Shown piece by piece: positions 16,817 to 30,375 of a DNA stretch of 64,000 bases. A program made the translations under genes and the position numbers. Origin of the DNA: Chitinophaga pinensis (lineage in GTDB: Bacteria > Pseudomonadota > Gammaproteobacteria > Burkholderiales > Burkholderiaceae_C); NCBI GenBank assembly GCA_943326015.2, contig CALPRQ020000011.1, forward strand, positions 1-64,000. The letters are read 5' to 3'. The notes below the pieces were generated by a model. It was not told where the DNA came from, searched no databases, and was given only the letters and a program-made list of their open reading frames with translations. The number at the start of each line of letters is the position of its first letter. The first letter of the stretch is position 1.

Positions 16817-16875
16817 GCGGAATATCCATATTTCTACTGGAAATACGTTATCCGGATTTTCTGGAATATGCAAGA
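16817..16875 (-). promoter_or_regulatory. Operator-like repeats upstream of the Wadjet operon
   Basis: Read on the minus strand, 59 AT-rich bases upstream of the small RHH-like gene contain ATATTCCAG (about 16859-16867), TATTTCCAGTAGAAATA (about 16827-16843, an inverted repeat TATTTC/GAAATA with 5-bp spacer) and ATATTCC again (about 16816-16825). Repeated TATTCCAG-type half sites in helical-phase spacing are what RHH repressors bind. Candidate -35/-10 elements here are poor matches, so I do not define a promoter precisely. Regulatory role is inference from position and symmetry. Confidence 0.4.
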
Positions 16876-17400
16876 TGCTTGTTCGGGCATGTCAATGACG
16901 TGTGCAGGTTTCGCTGAGTGAACGTAGTGGGACAAGGTACTTGTACTCAAGCGCCAGCAGGCACCTGCACCGGCCAAGGAGATGTACACGGCGGCGTCTG
17001 CGAACGTCTCGGAAATCCACCAAGTCCACACGCCCGGTAGCAGCCGGGCGATGTCTGTGGCCGGCGGCTGGTCGGCCATGCCAGTGACCGCTGCCAGCTT
17101 GCCAACTTGGGTGAACGCGCCGGCGATGAGGCCGAGGCCGCCCACCTTGTAGAGGGCGGCGCCCAGCGCTTGGAAGAAGGTCGGATAGCGATGCAGCAGC
17201 ACGGCAGGGGTCTCCGGTATGGCGTCAGTCCTTCTTTTCCTTGCGCACGTCCTTGAAGGGGTCCCCGTCTTTCCTCTGGTCCATGAAGCGGCCGTTGCCG
17301 GTGTTGCGCTTCGCCTAGGTCTGGTTCTGGGGTGTGAACACTTGCGACCGGTCGCGGAATGCTCCGCGACACGCGCCATCACCGATAGGGGGAGTTCTCT
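16834..17400 (-). other. Relic region: decayed membrane-protein frame and short remnants
   Basis: Between the Wadjet operon and gyrB there is no convincing intact gene. A minus-strand frame from about 17202 (GTG) to 16834 reads VLLHRYPTFFQALGAALYKV then GGLGLIAGAFTQVGKLA and LLPGVWTWWISETFADAAVYISLAGAGA, i.e. two hydrophobic segments separated by a W-rich loop, reminiscent of small membrane proteins carried by integrative elements. Just upstream, another frame (17225-17314) reads KRNTGNGRFMDQRKDGDPFK followed by DVRKEKKD and a stop, but lacks its beginning. Overlapping palindromes occur at 17344-17355 and 17351-17370. I read this as debris of an older mobile element. Confidence 0.4.
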
Positions 17401-17594
17401 GCCATAGGGAGCTCTTTTTCAGACGGTCAAGGTCAGGCGTTTCAGATGGAGTCGATTTGAGAGCGGAGCTCTCCGGCGAGCATGCTGGCCCTGTGTATGC
17501 AGAGGGTTCGGGACTCGGCTGACGTTCTGATCGATTGTCAGCAATGTGATTCAGTGCGAGCAGGCCGATAGACGGGGACTTCCTAAAGTAAGAA

Positions 17595-17642
17595 ACCCAT
17601 AAGTTTCTCAACTTATGGGTCTCAATTTCTCAGCTTATGGGT
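17595..17642 (-). terminator. Hairpin and 22-bp-period direct repeat downstream of gyrB
   Basis: ACCCATAAGTT (17595-17605), loop TCTC, and AACTTATGGGT (17610-17620) form a perfect 11-bp stem. On the minus strand it is followed by TTTCTTACTTT, so it could terminate gyrB transcription (gyrB stop at 17659). However, the right arm is part of a 17-bp direct repeat TTTCTCARCTTATGGGT at 17604-17620 and 17626-17642, which a simple terminator does not require, so a recombination or protein-binding site is an alternative. Confidence 0.5.
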
Positions 17643-17658
17643 TCACCTACATCACGCC

Positions 17659-21525
<3,867 letters not shown>

Positions 21526-21544
21526 CTAGCTTAAGCGATCCAGG

Positions 21545-22948
21545 CTAGCCCTTGAGGGTCTGTTCGAGCACGTGCAGCTGCTGGTTCAGCTCGCTGACGG
21601 TCTGGCGCTCGGCGGCGATCTTGCGCACCGCGTGCAGCACCGTGGTGTGGTCGCGGCCGCCGAACAGCTCGCCGATCTCGGGCAGGCTCTTCTGCGTCAG
21701 TTCCTTGGCCAGGAACATCGCGATCTGGCGCGGCCGTGCGATGTTGGCCGGCCGCTTCTTGGAGTACATGTCGGCGATCTTGATCTTGTAGAAATCGGCG
21801 ACCGTCTTCTGGATGTTCTCGACGCTGATCTGGCGGTTCTGGATCGACAGCAGGTCTTTCAGCGCGTCGCGCGCGAGCTGGATCGAGACTTCCTTCTGGT
21901 TGAAGCGCGAGTAGGCCAGGATCTTGCGCAGCGCGCCTTCGAGCTCGCGCACGTTGGAGCGCACGTTCTTGGCGACGAAGAAGGCGACGTCCTCGGGCAT
22001 GGAGGCGCCCTCGGACTCGGCCTTGTTGATCAGGATCGCGACCCGCATTTCGAGCTCGGGCGGCTCGATCGCGACCGTCAGGCCCGAGTCGAAGCGCGAG
22101 ACCAGCCGCTCGTGGATGTCGGCCAGGCCCTTGGGGTAGGTGTCGCTGGTCATCACGATGTGGCTCTTCTTGGTCAGCAGCGCCTCGAAGGCGTTGAAGA
22201 ACTCTTCCTGCGTGCGTTCCTTGTTGGCGAAGAACTGCACGTCGTCGATCAGCAGCAGGTCGAGCGAGTGGTAGCGTTCCTTGAACTCGTCGAAGGCCTT
22301 CTTCTGATAGGACTTGACCACGTCGGTCACGAACTGCTCGGCGTGGATGTAGAGCACCTTGGCGCCGGGCTTGTCGGCCAGCAGCTGGTTGCCGATCGCG
22401 TGCATCAGGTGGGTCTTGCCGAGGCCGACGCCGCCGTAGATGAACAGCGGGTTGTAGAGCTGACCCGGGTGGTGCGCCACATGCATCGCGGCGGCGCGCG
22501 CCATCCGGTTGGCTGAGCCCTCGACCAGGGTCGCGAAGGTCAGCGCGGTGTTGAGGCGGTGCTTGTGCGTGTCGACCTTGGGCTCGGGCGCGGCCGGCTC
22601 GGGCAGTTCGGCGAACACCGGCGGTTGATAGATGTGGGTGCTGCGTTGCGTCGGCACGACGGCGCGCGGGATCGGCTCACGCTGCGCGAGCGTGAGCTCG
22701 AGCATCACCGGGCGGGCGGCAGCGGCTTCCAGTGCAGCGCTGATCTTGCCAGCGTACTGGGCGCGAATCCAGTCCATCTTGAAGCGGTTGGCCACGGCCA
22801 GCGTGACCCGGTCGCCGCTCTCGGACACGCGCGCCTGCAGCGGGCGAATCCAGGTGTTGAACTGCTGTTCGGGGATCTCCTGCGCCAGCCGCTCGGTGCA
22901 CACCTGCCACAGGTCGGACGCTTCGGGCAACAGGCTGGGTTGGCTCAT
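21545..22948 (-). CDS. dnaA: Chromosomal replication initiator DnaA
   Basis: A 467-residue AAA+ initiator. Domain I covers about 1-90 ([25 protein letters not shown]), a short Pro-rich domain II follows, then domain III with Walker [17 protein letters not shown], Walker [11 protein letters not shown] and sensor regions, and domain IV with the HTH and DnaA-box signature [43 protein letters not shown]. It binds DnaA boxes in oriC and melts the origin when loaded with ATP. It is the first gene of the dnaA-dnaN-gyrB cluster and diverges from rpmH across the putative origin. Confidence 0.98.
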   Translation of the reverse strand: MSQPSLLPEASDLWQVCTERLAQEIPEQQFNTWIRPLQARVSESGDRVTLAVANRFKMDWIRAQYAGKISAALEAAAARPVMLELTLAQREPIPRAVVPTQRSTHIYQPPVFAELPEPAAPEPKVDTHKHRLNTALTFATLVEGSANRMARAAAMHVAHHPGQLYNPLFIYGGVGLGKTHLMHAIGNQLLADKPGAKVLYIHAEQFVTDVVKSYQKKAFDEFKERYHSLDLLLIDDVQFFANKERTQEEFFNAFEALLTKKSHIVMTSDTYPKGLADIHERLVSRFDSGLTVAIEPPELEMRVAILINKAESEGASMPEDVAFFVAKNVRSNVRELEGALRKILAYSRFNQKEVSIQLARDALKDLLSIQNRQISVENIQKTVADFYKIKIADMYSKKRPANIARPRQIAMFLAKELTQKSLPEIGELFGGRDHTTVLHAVRKIAAERQTVSELNQQLHVLEQTLKG

Positions 22949-23195
22949 GGGAAGGGGGGAGGGGTGTGGAAAAACACGGGAAAACTGCGGTGAGCGGGTC
23001 GCCGGGGTAGTGATTGTAGTGCCTTGGGTGAGTTATCCACAAGCTGGAATGGACGTCATGCCGGACCCCGCGGGTCGCTGCCAAGAAACTGGGTTTGTCT
23101 TTCTGGCGGTTTTTGGTGATAATCATGGGTTTTTCGTATACCGTCAAATTTCAACCCGGCGTGCTGACCACGGTGCGCCTGAACAGGAAACCATC
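22949..23195. other. Putative oriC between dnaA and rpmH
   Basis: The spacer between the divergent dnaA and rpmH genes is the classical origin position in many bacteria. It contains one perfect DnaA box TTATCCACA at 23033-23041 and one near-match, TGTGGAAAA at 22965-22973 (TTTTCCACA on the other strand). An AT-richer stretch lies at 23090-23150. Only two boxes are evident in 247 bp, fewer than expected for a complete origin, so functional elements may extend elsewhere (for example around dnaN-gyrB). Origin assignment rests mainly on gene context. Confidence 0.55.
23095..23123 (+). promoter_or_regulatory. Sigma-70-type promoter for rpmH operon
   Basis: TTGTCT (23095-23100), a 17-bp spacer, and GATAAT (23118-23123; five of six matches to TATAAT) form a good vegetative promoter about 73 bp upstream of the rpmH ATG on the plus strand, within an AT-richer stretch. 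It is adequate to drive rpmH-rnpA-yidD-yidC. Confidence 0.55.
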
Positions 23196-23330
23196 ATGAA
23201 ACGCACCTACCAACCGTCCAAGATCAAGCGCGCCCGTACCCACGGCTTCCTGGTTCGCATGGCTACCAAGGGTGGCCGCGCCGTCCTGAACGCTCGTCGC
23301 GCCAAGGGCCGCAAGCGCCTGGGCGTCTAA
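23196..23330 (+). CDS. rpmH: 50S ribosomal protein L34
   Basis: A 44-residue, highly basic protein ([20 protein letters not shown] ... [11 protein letters not shown]) with the near-invariant L34 sequence; a structural component of the large ribosomal subunit buried in 23S rRNA. The start is ATG 23196 with an AGGAAA RBS; a much longer overlapping frame from 22632 is artefactual. It begins the conserved rpmH-rnpA-yidD-yidC-mnmE cluster, followed by rnpA after 20 bp. Confidence 0.98.
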   Translation: MKRTYQPSKIKRARTHGFLVRMATKGGRAVLNARRAKGRKRLGV

Positions 23331-23350
23331 GCCCCGCGTCCCGGCGCAAC

Positions 23351-23812
23351 GTGTCGGTCCTGCCGACCCCTGTGTCCACGCAACGCATTCGTCAGCGCGC
23401 TCAGTTCGACGCGGTGATGTCAGGCCAGCTCGTGGCCAAGACGGCGCACTTCGCTCTGCACATGGCCAAAAGCCATGCAGCGGCCGGTGCGCCGGATCTG
23501 TTTCCGGGTGGCGGTGCCTGGCTGGGCGTGCTGCTGCCCAAGCGCTGGGCGCGTCATGCCGTGACCCGCAATACCCTGCGCCGGCAGATCTATGCCGTGA
23601 CGCGCGAACTCGCCACTGGCTTGCCGCAACTCCCCATGGTGGTGCGGCTGCGCAGCGGCTTTTCGCGCAAGGATTTCCACAGCGCGACTTCGGACGCGCT
23701 CAAGCGCGAGGCGCGGGCCGAACTGCTGTCGCTGTTCGGCGACAAGCTGGCCCGGCGCCAGCGCCCGCCGGCCGACGTCCAGCAGTCCGAGGCCGGCGAT
23801 GGCTCTGCGTGA
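23351..23812 (+). CDS. rnpA: Ribonuclease P protein component
   Basis: A 153-residue basic protein with a GTG start. It contains the RnpA core: an N-terminal FDAVMSGQLVAKTAHFALHM strand region, GVLLPKRWARHAVTRNTLRRQIYAVTRE (the RNR-type P RNA-binding helix, here RNTLRRQIY) and the C-terminal LVVRLR / LFGDKL segments. It assists the catalytic RNA in 5' maturation of tRNA precursors. It has a longer C-terminal tail than E. coli RnpA (119 residues), typical of Burkholderiales. The stop overlaps the yidD start by 14 bp. Confidence 0.93.
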   Translation: MSVLPTPVSTQRIRQRAQFDAVMSGQLVAKTAHFALHMAKSHAAAGAPDLFPGGGAWLGVLLPKRWARHAVTRNTLRRQIYAVTRELATGLPQLPMVVRLRSGFSRKDFHSATSDALKREARAELLSLFGDKLARRQRPPADVQQSEAGDGSA

Positions 23813-24089
23813 CCTGCCCCGCCTGGGCCTGATCGGCCTGGTCAGGGCCTACCGGCTGCTGCTGAGTCCCTGGGTCGGTTCGGGCTGCCGCTTCGAGCCG
23901 ACCTGTTCGGCCTATTCCCTGCAGGCGCTCGAGCGTCATGGCGCGCTGCCAGGCTCCTGGTTGACGCTCAGGAGACTGGGCCGCTGCCATCCCTGGTGCG
24001 CTGGCGGCTGCGACCCCGTGCCCGAGCAGGCCCCGCGCCTGTTCTCCCGCCTCATTACCGACCCCACGGAAAAGACCCGTCATGAGTGA
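23799..24089 (+). CDS. yidD: Membrane protein insertion efficiency factor YidD
   Basis: A 96-residue protein with the invariant YidD motifs RAYRLLLSPWVGSGCRFEPTCSAYSLQALERHG and RRLGRCHPWCAGGCDPVP, including the Cys residues. It is a small membrane-associated protein that supports YidC-dependent insertion of inner-membrane proteins. It overlaps rnpA upstream by 14 bp and yidC downstream by 8 bp, indicating tight translational coupling. Confidence 0.95.
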   Translation: MALRDLPRLGLIGLVRAYRLLLSPWVGSGCRFEPTCSAYSLQALERHGALPGSWLTLRRLGRCHPWCAGGCDPVPEQAPRLFSRLITDPTEKTRHE

Positions 24090-25764
24090 CATCCGCCGAT
24101 CCATACTCTGGGTGATATTCGCCTTCTCGCTGATCCTGCTCTGGGACGCGTGGCAGGTACACAACGGTCGCCCCAAGACCTTCTTCCCGGGACCCCAGGA
24201 CAAGCCGGTCGCGACGGCACCCGCTGCGGGCGCCCAGCCCGCCGCCGCCCTGCCGGGTGCGCCAGTGGCTGACGCAAGCGCTGCCGCGGCACCCGCGATC
24301 CCGCGCCAGACCCATGTGGTCAGCACCGATGTCCTCAAGCTGAGCTTCGACAGCGAGGGTGGTTCGCTGATCGGCGCCGACCTGCTCAAGCACCGCGCGG
24401 CCGGCCAGGACGCCGCCATCCGCCTGCTGACCCAGGACGACAAGCACAACTACGTGGCGCAGACGGGGCTGCTCGGCAGTTCGCCGCTGCCCAACCACAA
24501 GGAGCCGATGCGTCTGATCGGCCAGGCGCAGGACCTGGCCGAGGGCCAGGACAGCCTGAGCCTGCGCTTCGAGTCGGCCCCGGTCGGTGGCGTGGTGCTG
24601 GCCAAGACCTACACGCTCAAGCGCGGTGGCTATGACATCGCGGTCAGGCATGAGGTGATCAACCAGGGCACCGCCCCGGTCTCGCCCTCGCTCTATCTGC
24701 AGCTGGTGCGCGACGGTTTGACCAAGGACAGCGACGTGCCCTTCGCGTCGACCTTCACCGGCCCGGCGGTCTACAGCGATGCGGCCAAGTTCCAGAAGGT
24801 CAAGTTCGAGGACATCGACAAGGGCAAGGCCGACTTCAGCAAGAGCGCCAACGACGGCTATGTCGCGATGGTGCAGCATTACTTCGCCACCGCCTGGCTG
24901 CTCGACGCCGGCATCGCGCGCGACAACTACGCCGAGAAGGTGCCGGGCGGCAACCTGTACCGTGCCGGCATGAAGGCTGCGCTGGGCGAGATCGCCCCCG
25001 GCCAGAGCAAGTCCTTCGAGGCTCGCCTGTTCGTCGGTCCGCAGGAAGAGAAGCTGCTGGAGCAGCTGGCCCCGGGCCTGGAGCTGGTCAAGGACTACGG
25101 CTGGACCACCATCGTCGCCAAGCCGCTCTACTGGCTGCTCGAGAAGATCCACGGCCTGGTGAAGAACTGGGGCTGGTCGATCGTGCTGCTGGTGGTGGTG
25201 ATCAAGGCCGCCTTCTACTGGCTCAACGCCAACGCCTACCGCAGCATGGCCAAGATGAAGGCGATCAACCCGCGCATCCAGGAGATGCGCGAGCGCCTGA
25301 AGGACAAGCCGCAGCAGATGCAGCAGGAGATGATGCGCATCTACCGCGAGGAGAAGGTCAATCCGCTGGGCGGCTGCCTGCCGATCCTGATCCAGATCCC
25401 GGTCTTCATCGCGCTTTACACCGTGCTGTCGGCCAGTGTCGAGCTGCGTCACGCACCCTGGCTGGGCTGGATCACCGACCTGTCGTCCAAGGACCCGTTC
25501 TACCTGCTGCCGGTGGTGCTGACGCTGACCACTGTCATCCAGACCGCGCTCAACCCGCTGCCGCCGGACCCGATGCAGGCCAAGATGATGTGGATCATGC
25601 CGTTGGTGTTCTCGGTCATGTTCTTCAGCTTCCCGGCCGGCTTGGTGCTGTACTGGATCACCAACAACACGCTGACCATCCTGCAGCAGGCGCACATCAA
25701 CCACCGCATGGGCGTGCCGCTGAAGATCACGCTGCCGACCCAGCTGTTCAAGCAGGCGAAGTAA
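24082..25764 (+). CDS. yidC: Membrane protein insertase YidC
   Basis: A 560-residue insertase of the Gram-negative type: N-terminal TM ([20 protein letters not shown], about 8-27), Pro/Ala linker, a large periplasmic beta-supersandwich domain (about 75-345), then the conserved five-TM core beginning [32 protein letters not shown] and including [29 protein letters not shown] and [19 protein letters not shown]. It inserts and folds inner-membrane proteins alone or with SecYEG. It is followed by a strong terminator. Confidence 0.97.
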   Translation: MSDIRRSILWVIFAFSLILLWDAWQVHNGRPKTFFPGPQDKPVATAPAAGAQPAAALPGAPVADASAAAAPAIPRQTHVVSTDVLKLSFDSEGGSLIGADLLKHRAAGQDAAIRLLTQDDKHNYVAQTGLLGSSPLPNHKEPMRLIGQAQDLAEGQDSLSLRFESAPVGGVVLAKTYTLKRGGYDIAVRHEVINQGTAPVSPSLYLQLVRDGLTKDSDVPFASTFTGPAVYSDAAKFQKVKFEDIDKGKADFSKSANDGYVAMVQHYFATAWLLDAGIARDNYAEKVPGGNLYRAGMKAALGEIAPGQSKSFEARLFVGPQEEKLLEQLAPGLELVKDYGWTTIVAKPLYWLLEKIHGLVKNWGWSIVLLVVVIKAAFYWLNANAYRSMAKMKAINPRIQEMRERLKDKPQQMQQEMMRIYREEKVNPLGGCLPILIQIPVFIALYTVLSASVELRHAPWLGWITDLSSKDPFYLLPVVLTLTTVIQTALNPLPPDPMQAKMMWIMPLVFSVMFFSFPAGLVLYWITNNTLTILQQAHINHRMGVPLKITLPTQLFKQAK

Positions 25765-25777
25765 GCCGACTCCCCGA

Positions 25778-25803
25778 AGGGCCGCGCAAGCGGCCCTTTT
25801 TTT
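25778..25803 (+). terminator. Rho-independent terminator after yidC
   Basis: AGGGCCGC, loop GCAA, GCGGCCCT followed directly by TTTTTT (25797-25803). The 8-bp GC-rich stem, GNRA-type tetraloop and U-tract form a textbook intrinsic terminator 14 bp after the yidC stop. It separates yidC from mnmE. Confidence 0.9.
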
Positions 25804-25888
25804 CATGAGGTGGCGCTGTCGCCGCTTCCGCTGCCGGTGCCTGCGCCGGTTTCGTTTCCAGTCCCCGTTCCTGTCCGAGGTTCCGAAC

Positions 25889-27343
25889 ATGCTGCCGCGC
25901 CATCAAGACCCTATCGTTGCCATCGCCACCGCACCGGGCCGCGGCGCGGTCGGCATCGTCCGCGTCTCGGGCCGCGGCATCGATTGCCTGGTGCAGGCGC
26001 TCTGCGGCAAGGCCTTGAGGCCGCGCGAGGCGACCTACGGTCCGCTGCGCGACGCTGACGGGTCGGCCATCGACCATGGCCTGGCGCTGCATTTCCCGGC
26101 GCCGCATTCCTATACCGGCGAGGATGTGCTTGAACTGCAGGCGCATGGCGGGCCGGTGGTGCTGCAACTGCTGCTGGCGCGCTGCCTGGCCGCTGCGGCC
26201 GAGACCGATCCTGAAACCGGCAAGCTGCGCCTGCCGGGCCTGCGGTTGGCGCAACCGGGCGAGTTCACCGAGCGCGCCTTCCTCAACGACAAGATCGACC
26301 TGGCGCAGGCCGAGGCGATCGCCGACCTGATCGACGCCAGCACCGAGGCGGCGGCGCGCAGCGCGAGCCGATCGCTCGCGGGCGAGTTCTCGCGCGAGGT
26401 CAGCGAGCTGCGCGAGGCGCTGGTGCACCTGCGCATGCTGGTCGAGGCCACGCTCGACTTCCCCGAGGAGGAGATCGACTTCCTGCAGAAGGCCGACGCC
26501 CAGGGTCAGCTCGACCGGTTGCAGCTGCGGCTGGGCCAGGTGATGCAGCGCACGCGCCAGGGCGCGCTGCTGCGCGAGGGCATCAAGGTGGTGATCGCGG
26601 GTCAGCCCAATGCGGGCAAGAGTTCGCTGCTCAACGCGCTGGCCGGCGCCGAGCTGGCGATCGTGACGCCGATCGCCGGCACCACGCGCGACGTGGTGCA
26701 GCAGACGATCCAGATCGAGGGCGTGCCACTGCATGTGATCGATACCGCCGGCCTGCGCGAGGGCGAGGGTATCGACGAGGTCGAGCGCATCGGCATCGCG
26801 CGTGCCTGGGGCCAGATCGAGGCCGCCGACGCGGTGCTGCTGCTGCATGATCTGACCCGCGTGGGACAGGCCGACTACGACGCCGCCGAGCGCGAGATCG
26901 CTGCCACGCTCGAATCCCGGCTGCCGGCGCGGGTGCCGGTGATCGAGGTCTGGAACAAGGCCGACGCCGGCCTGGTGCCCGATCAGACGGCATCAGCCGG
27001 ACTGGCACCGGCTGGCGACCATGCGCCGCACGAGCAGCTGCGCCTGTCGGCGAAGACCGGCGCCGGGCTCGACGCGCTCAGAAAACGACTGCTCGAACTG
27101 GCCGGCTGGCAGGGCGGCGGCGAAGGGCTCTACATCGCGCGCGAGCGCCATGTGCAGGCGCTGCGCCAGGTCGGTGAACATCTGGAAGTCGCGGCGCTGC
27201 ATATCGCGCAGCAGGCGCAGGCGCTGGATCTGCTGGCCGAGGAGCTGCGGCTGGCGCAGAACGCGCTCAACGAGATCACCGGCGCCTTCAGCTCGGACGA
27301 CCTGCTCGGGGTGATTTTCTCGTCGTTCTGCATCGGCAAGTGA
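25889..27343 (+). CDS. mnmE: tRNA uridine-5-carboxymethylaminomethyl modification GTPase MnmE
   Basis: A 484-residue GTPase that with MnmG modifies U34 of certain tRNAs. Seen in order: the folate-binding N-terminal domain ([28 protein letters not shown]), helical region with [20 protein letters not shown], a Ras-like G domain with G1 [25 protein letters not shown], switch DTAGLRE, and NKAD, and the C-terminal CIGK ending whose Cys is essential. The start at ATG 25889 matches family N termini; the longer frame overlaps the terminator region and encodes an Arg-rich artefact. Confidence 0.96.
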   Translation: MLPRHQDPIVAIATAPGRGAVGIVRVSGRGIDCLVQALCGKALRPREATYGPLRDADGSAIDHGLALHFPAPHSYTGEDVLELQAHGGPVVLQLLLARCLAAAAETDPETGKLRLPGLRLAQPGEFTERAFLNDKIDLAQAEAIADLIDASTEAAARSASRSLAGEFSREVSELREALVHLRMLVEATLDFPEEEIDFLQKADAQGQLDRLQLRLGQVMQRTRQGALLREGIKVVIAGQPNAGKSSLLNALAGAELAIVTPIAGTTRDVVQQTIQIEGVPLHVIDTAGLREGEGIDEVERIGIARAWGQIEAADAVLLLHDLTRVGQADYDAAEREIAATLESRLPARVPVIEVWNKADAGLVPDQTASAGLAPAGDHAPHEQLRLSAKTGAGLDALRKRLLELAGWQGGGEGLYIARERHVQALRQVGEHLEVAALHIAQQAQALDLLAEELRLAQNALNEITGAFSSDDLLGVIFSSFCIGK

Positions 27344-27377
27344 GCGCGGCGGGTCTGGGGGCTCGCAGTGCCACGAT

Positions 27378-27838
27378 TCAGCCTTCGTCGAACTCGTCCG
27401 CGCCCTCGATCGCCTTCCTGACCGTTTCGCCCGAGAAGCCGCGTGCGGCCAGGAAGCGCATCTGCCGGGCGCGCTCGGCGGCGTCGGCCGGCGGCTGGCC
27501 GAACTTCCGGCGCCAGACCTCGCGCGCGCGCTCGACTTCGGTGCCGCGCAGCGATTCGACCGCCTCGCGCACCACCGCCGCGTCCAGGCCCTTGGCCTGC
27601 AGCTCGGCCTTGACCCGGCTGGCGCCGAGCTTGCCCGCCCGGCGGTGCAGCACGCTGTCGGCCACGCGCTCATCGCTGATGAAGCCGCGCGCGGCCAGCG
27701 CGTCGAGCGCCTCGGCCAGCTCGCCCTCGCGCGTCTCGTGTTCGCGCAGCTTGCGTTCGAGTTCAAGCCGCGAATGCTCCCGCATCGACAGCAGCCGCAG
27801 CGCCCGGCCTTTCAGCGAGGGCTCGGGCCGCCAGTTGC

Positions 27839-27842
<4 letters not shown>
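27378..27842 (-). CDS. recX: Regulatory protein RecX
   Basis: A 154-residue all-helical protein made of three-helix repeats ([86 protein letters not shown]), the RecX fold. It binds RecA filaments and modulates recombinase and coprotease activity. Its ATG overlaps the recA stop (ATGA, 27839-27842), so it is made by translational coupling. The longer frame reaching 28640 is the antisense-shifted shadow of recA and is not used. Confidence 0.93.
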
Positions 27843-28927
<1,085 letters not shown>

Positions 28928-29067
28928 GATGGCCTCCTTGAAAAACAATGGGTTGCAGCATGTCCGGCCTGCTGTATCGTGATCAGGACGGGTGCTTGGG
29001 ATGCAGTGTAGCGGTGAATGAAAAACAATAATCCATTTTTTTCGTCAGTTTGCCTTACCATTTGCGG

Positions 29068-29604
29068 ATGGATGGAATACCGGTTTTCGATGCCCGCGAC
29101 GAGGCCTGGCGCCTGACGCACATGGGGCGGCTGCTCGGCCATGCGCTGCGCCGTTTCGATGAACGCGTGCTCGAACTGATGGCGCATGCCGCCGAAGCAC
29201 CACTGGCGCTGTCCAACCTGGCGGCGCGCGGTCAGGTCGGTGCCGCGCATGTGCATATCACGCGCCACCTGCCGCTGGCCGGCGCACGCCTGACCACGCT
29301 CGCGCGCAGCGCGGGCATGAGCAAGCAGGCGATGGCCGACCTGGTCGACCAGTGCGAGGCCTGGGGCCTGGTGCGGCGCGAGCCCGACCCGCTCGACGCG
29401 CGTGCGCGCCGCGTCTGCTTCACGCCGGCCGGGCTCGAATGGTTGCGAGCCTTCCGCCAGGCGGTGCGGCAGGCCGAGGCCGAGTTCCGCGACCAGGTCG
29501 GCGCCGACGTGGCGACCGTGATCGCGCTCGGACTCGAGGCCTATGCGGGCGGCTACGACGCCGGCCGCCGCGCGCAGTCCGGTCGGCCAAGGGCGGGGGC
29601 CTAA
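29068..29604 (+). CDS. MarR-family transcriptional regulator
   Basis: A 178-residue winged-helix protein: N-terminal dimerisation helices (AWRLTHMGRLLGHALRRFDERVLELMAHA), ITRHLPLAGARLTTLARSAGMSKQAMADLVDQCEAWGLVRREPDPLDARARRVCFTPAGLEWL is the MarR DNA-binding wing and recognition helix, with the conserved D..D.R basic wing. ATG 29068 is chosen over the TTG 29050 of the longer frame; neither has a strong RBS. It is divergent from recA and 97 bp upstream of a response regulator on the same strand; target genes unknown. Confidence 0.85.
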   Translation: MDGIPVFDARDEAWRLTHMGRLLGHALRRFDERVLELMAHAAEAPLALSNLAARGQVGAAHVHITRHLPLAGARLTTLARSAGMSKQAMADLVDQCEAWGLVRREPDPLDARARRVCFTPAGLEWLRAFRQAVRQAEAEFRDQVGADVATVIALGLEAYAGGYDAGRRAQSGRPRAGA

Positions 29605-29700
29605 AATATGTCTAAATACTTACACGCGGCATCGCTGCTGGTGCTGTCGTCCTGACGCGGCAGCCGGGCGTGCCGTCGGAACGCCACAAGAGGAGATTCC

Positions 29701-30375
29701 ATGCGCATCCTGATTGCAGAAGACGACCAGGTCCTGGCCGACGGTCTGTTGCGCATCCTGCGTGCGGCCGGCGCTGCGGTCGACCATGTCGCCAGCGGCA
29801 GCGAGGCCGACGCGGCGCTGATGACCAACCACGAGTTCGACCTGCTGATCCTAGACCTGGGATTGCCGAAGATGCACGGGCTCGAGGTGCTCAAGCGCCT
29901 GCGTTCGCGCGGCTCCACGCTGCCGGTGCTGATCCTGACGGCGGCCGACAGCGTCGAGGACCGCGTCAAGGGCCTGGACTACGGCGCCGACGACTACATG
30001 GCCAAGCCCTTCGCGCTGCAGGAGCTGGAAGCGCGCGTGCGCGCGCTGACGCGCCGCGGCCTGGGCGGCGCCACCAGCCAGATCAAGCATGGCCCCCTGG
30101 TCTATGACCAGGCCGGCCGGGTCGCGAGCATAGACGGCAAGATGATCGACCTGTCGGCGCGCGAGCTTGGCCTGCTCGAGGTGCTGCTGCAGCGTGCCGG
30201 CCGCCTGGTCAGCAAGGACCAGCTGGTCGAGCGCCTGTGCGAATGGGGCGAGGAGGTCAGCAACAACGCGATCGAGGTCTATATCCACCGCCTGCGCAAG
30301 AAGATCGAGAAAGGACCGATCCGCATCGCGACCGTGCGCGGCCTGGGTTACTGCCTTGAAAAAATCCCCGGCTGA
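29701..30375 (+). CDS. OmpR/PhoB-family response regulator
   Basis: A 224-residue two-domain regulator. Receiver: acidic pocket EDD (residues 8-10), phospho-acceptor D51 in LLILDLGLPK, conserved T and K (ILTAAD, YMAKPF). Effector: winged helix with ELGLLEVLLQRAGRLVSKDQLVERL and NAIEVYIHRLRKKI, TVRGLGYCLEK. It is the DNA-binding output of a two-component pair with the downstream kinase, whose TTG start overlaps its 3' end by 20 bp. In sequence it resembles the TctD/QseB group; the signal is unknown. Confidence 0.93.
   Translation: MRILIAEDDQVLADGLLRILRAAGAAVDHVASGSEADAALMTNHEFDLLILDLGLPKMHGLEVLKRLRSRGSTLPVLILTAADSVEDRVKGLDYGADDYMAKPFALQELEARVRALTRRGLGGATSQIKHGPLVYDQAGRVASIDGKMIDLSARELGLLEVLLQRAGRLVSKDQLVERLCEWGEEVSNNAIEVYIHRLRKKIEKGPIRIATVRGLGYCLEKIPG

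Noticed and set aside
16834..17382. 182-codon frame between Wadjet and gyrB as a full gene
   Set aside because: N-terminal part is low-complexity and reads through other relic frames; only the hydrophobic C-terminal part looks protein-like, so it is annotated as a relic.
24055..25890. 611-codon frame antisense to yidC
   Set aside because: Antisense shadow of yidC, which has complete family motifs and a terminator.
28960..28990. LexA (SOS) box upstream of recA
   Set aside because: The best candidate is CTG-N9-CAG, one base short of the normal CTG-N10-CAG spacing; not called as a site, though SOS control of recA is expected from the family.
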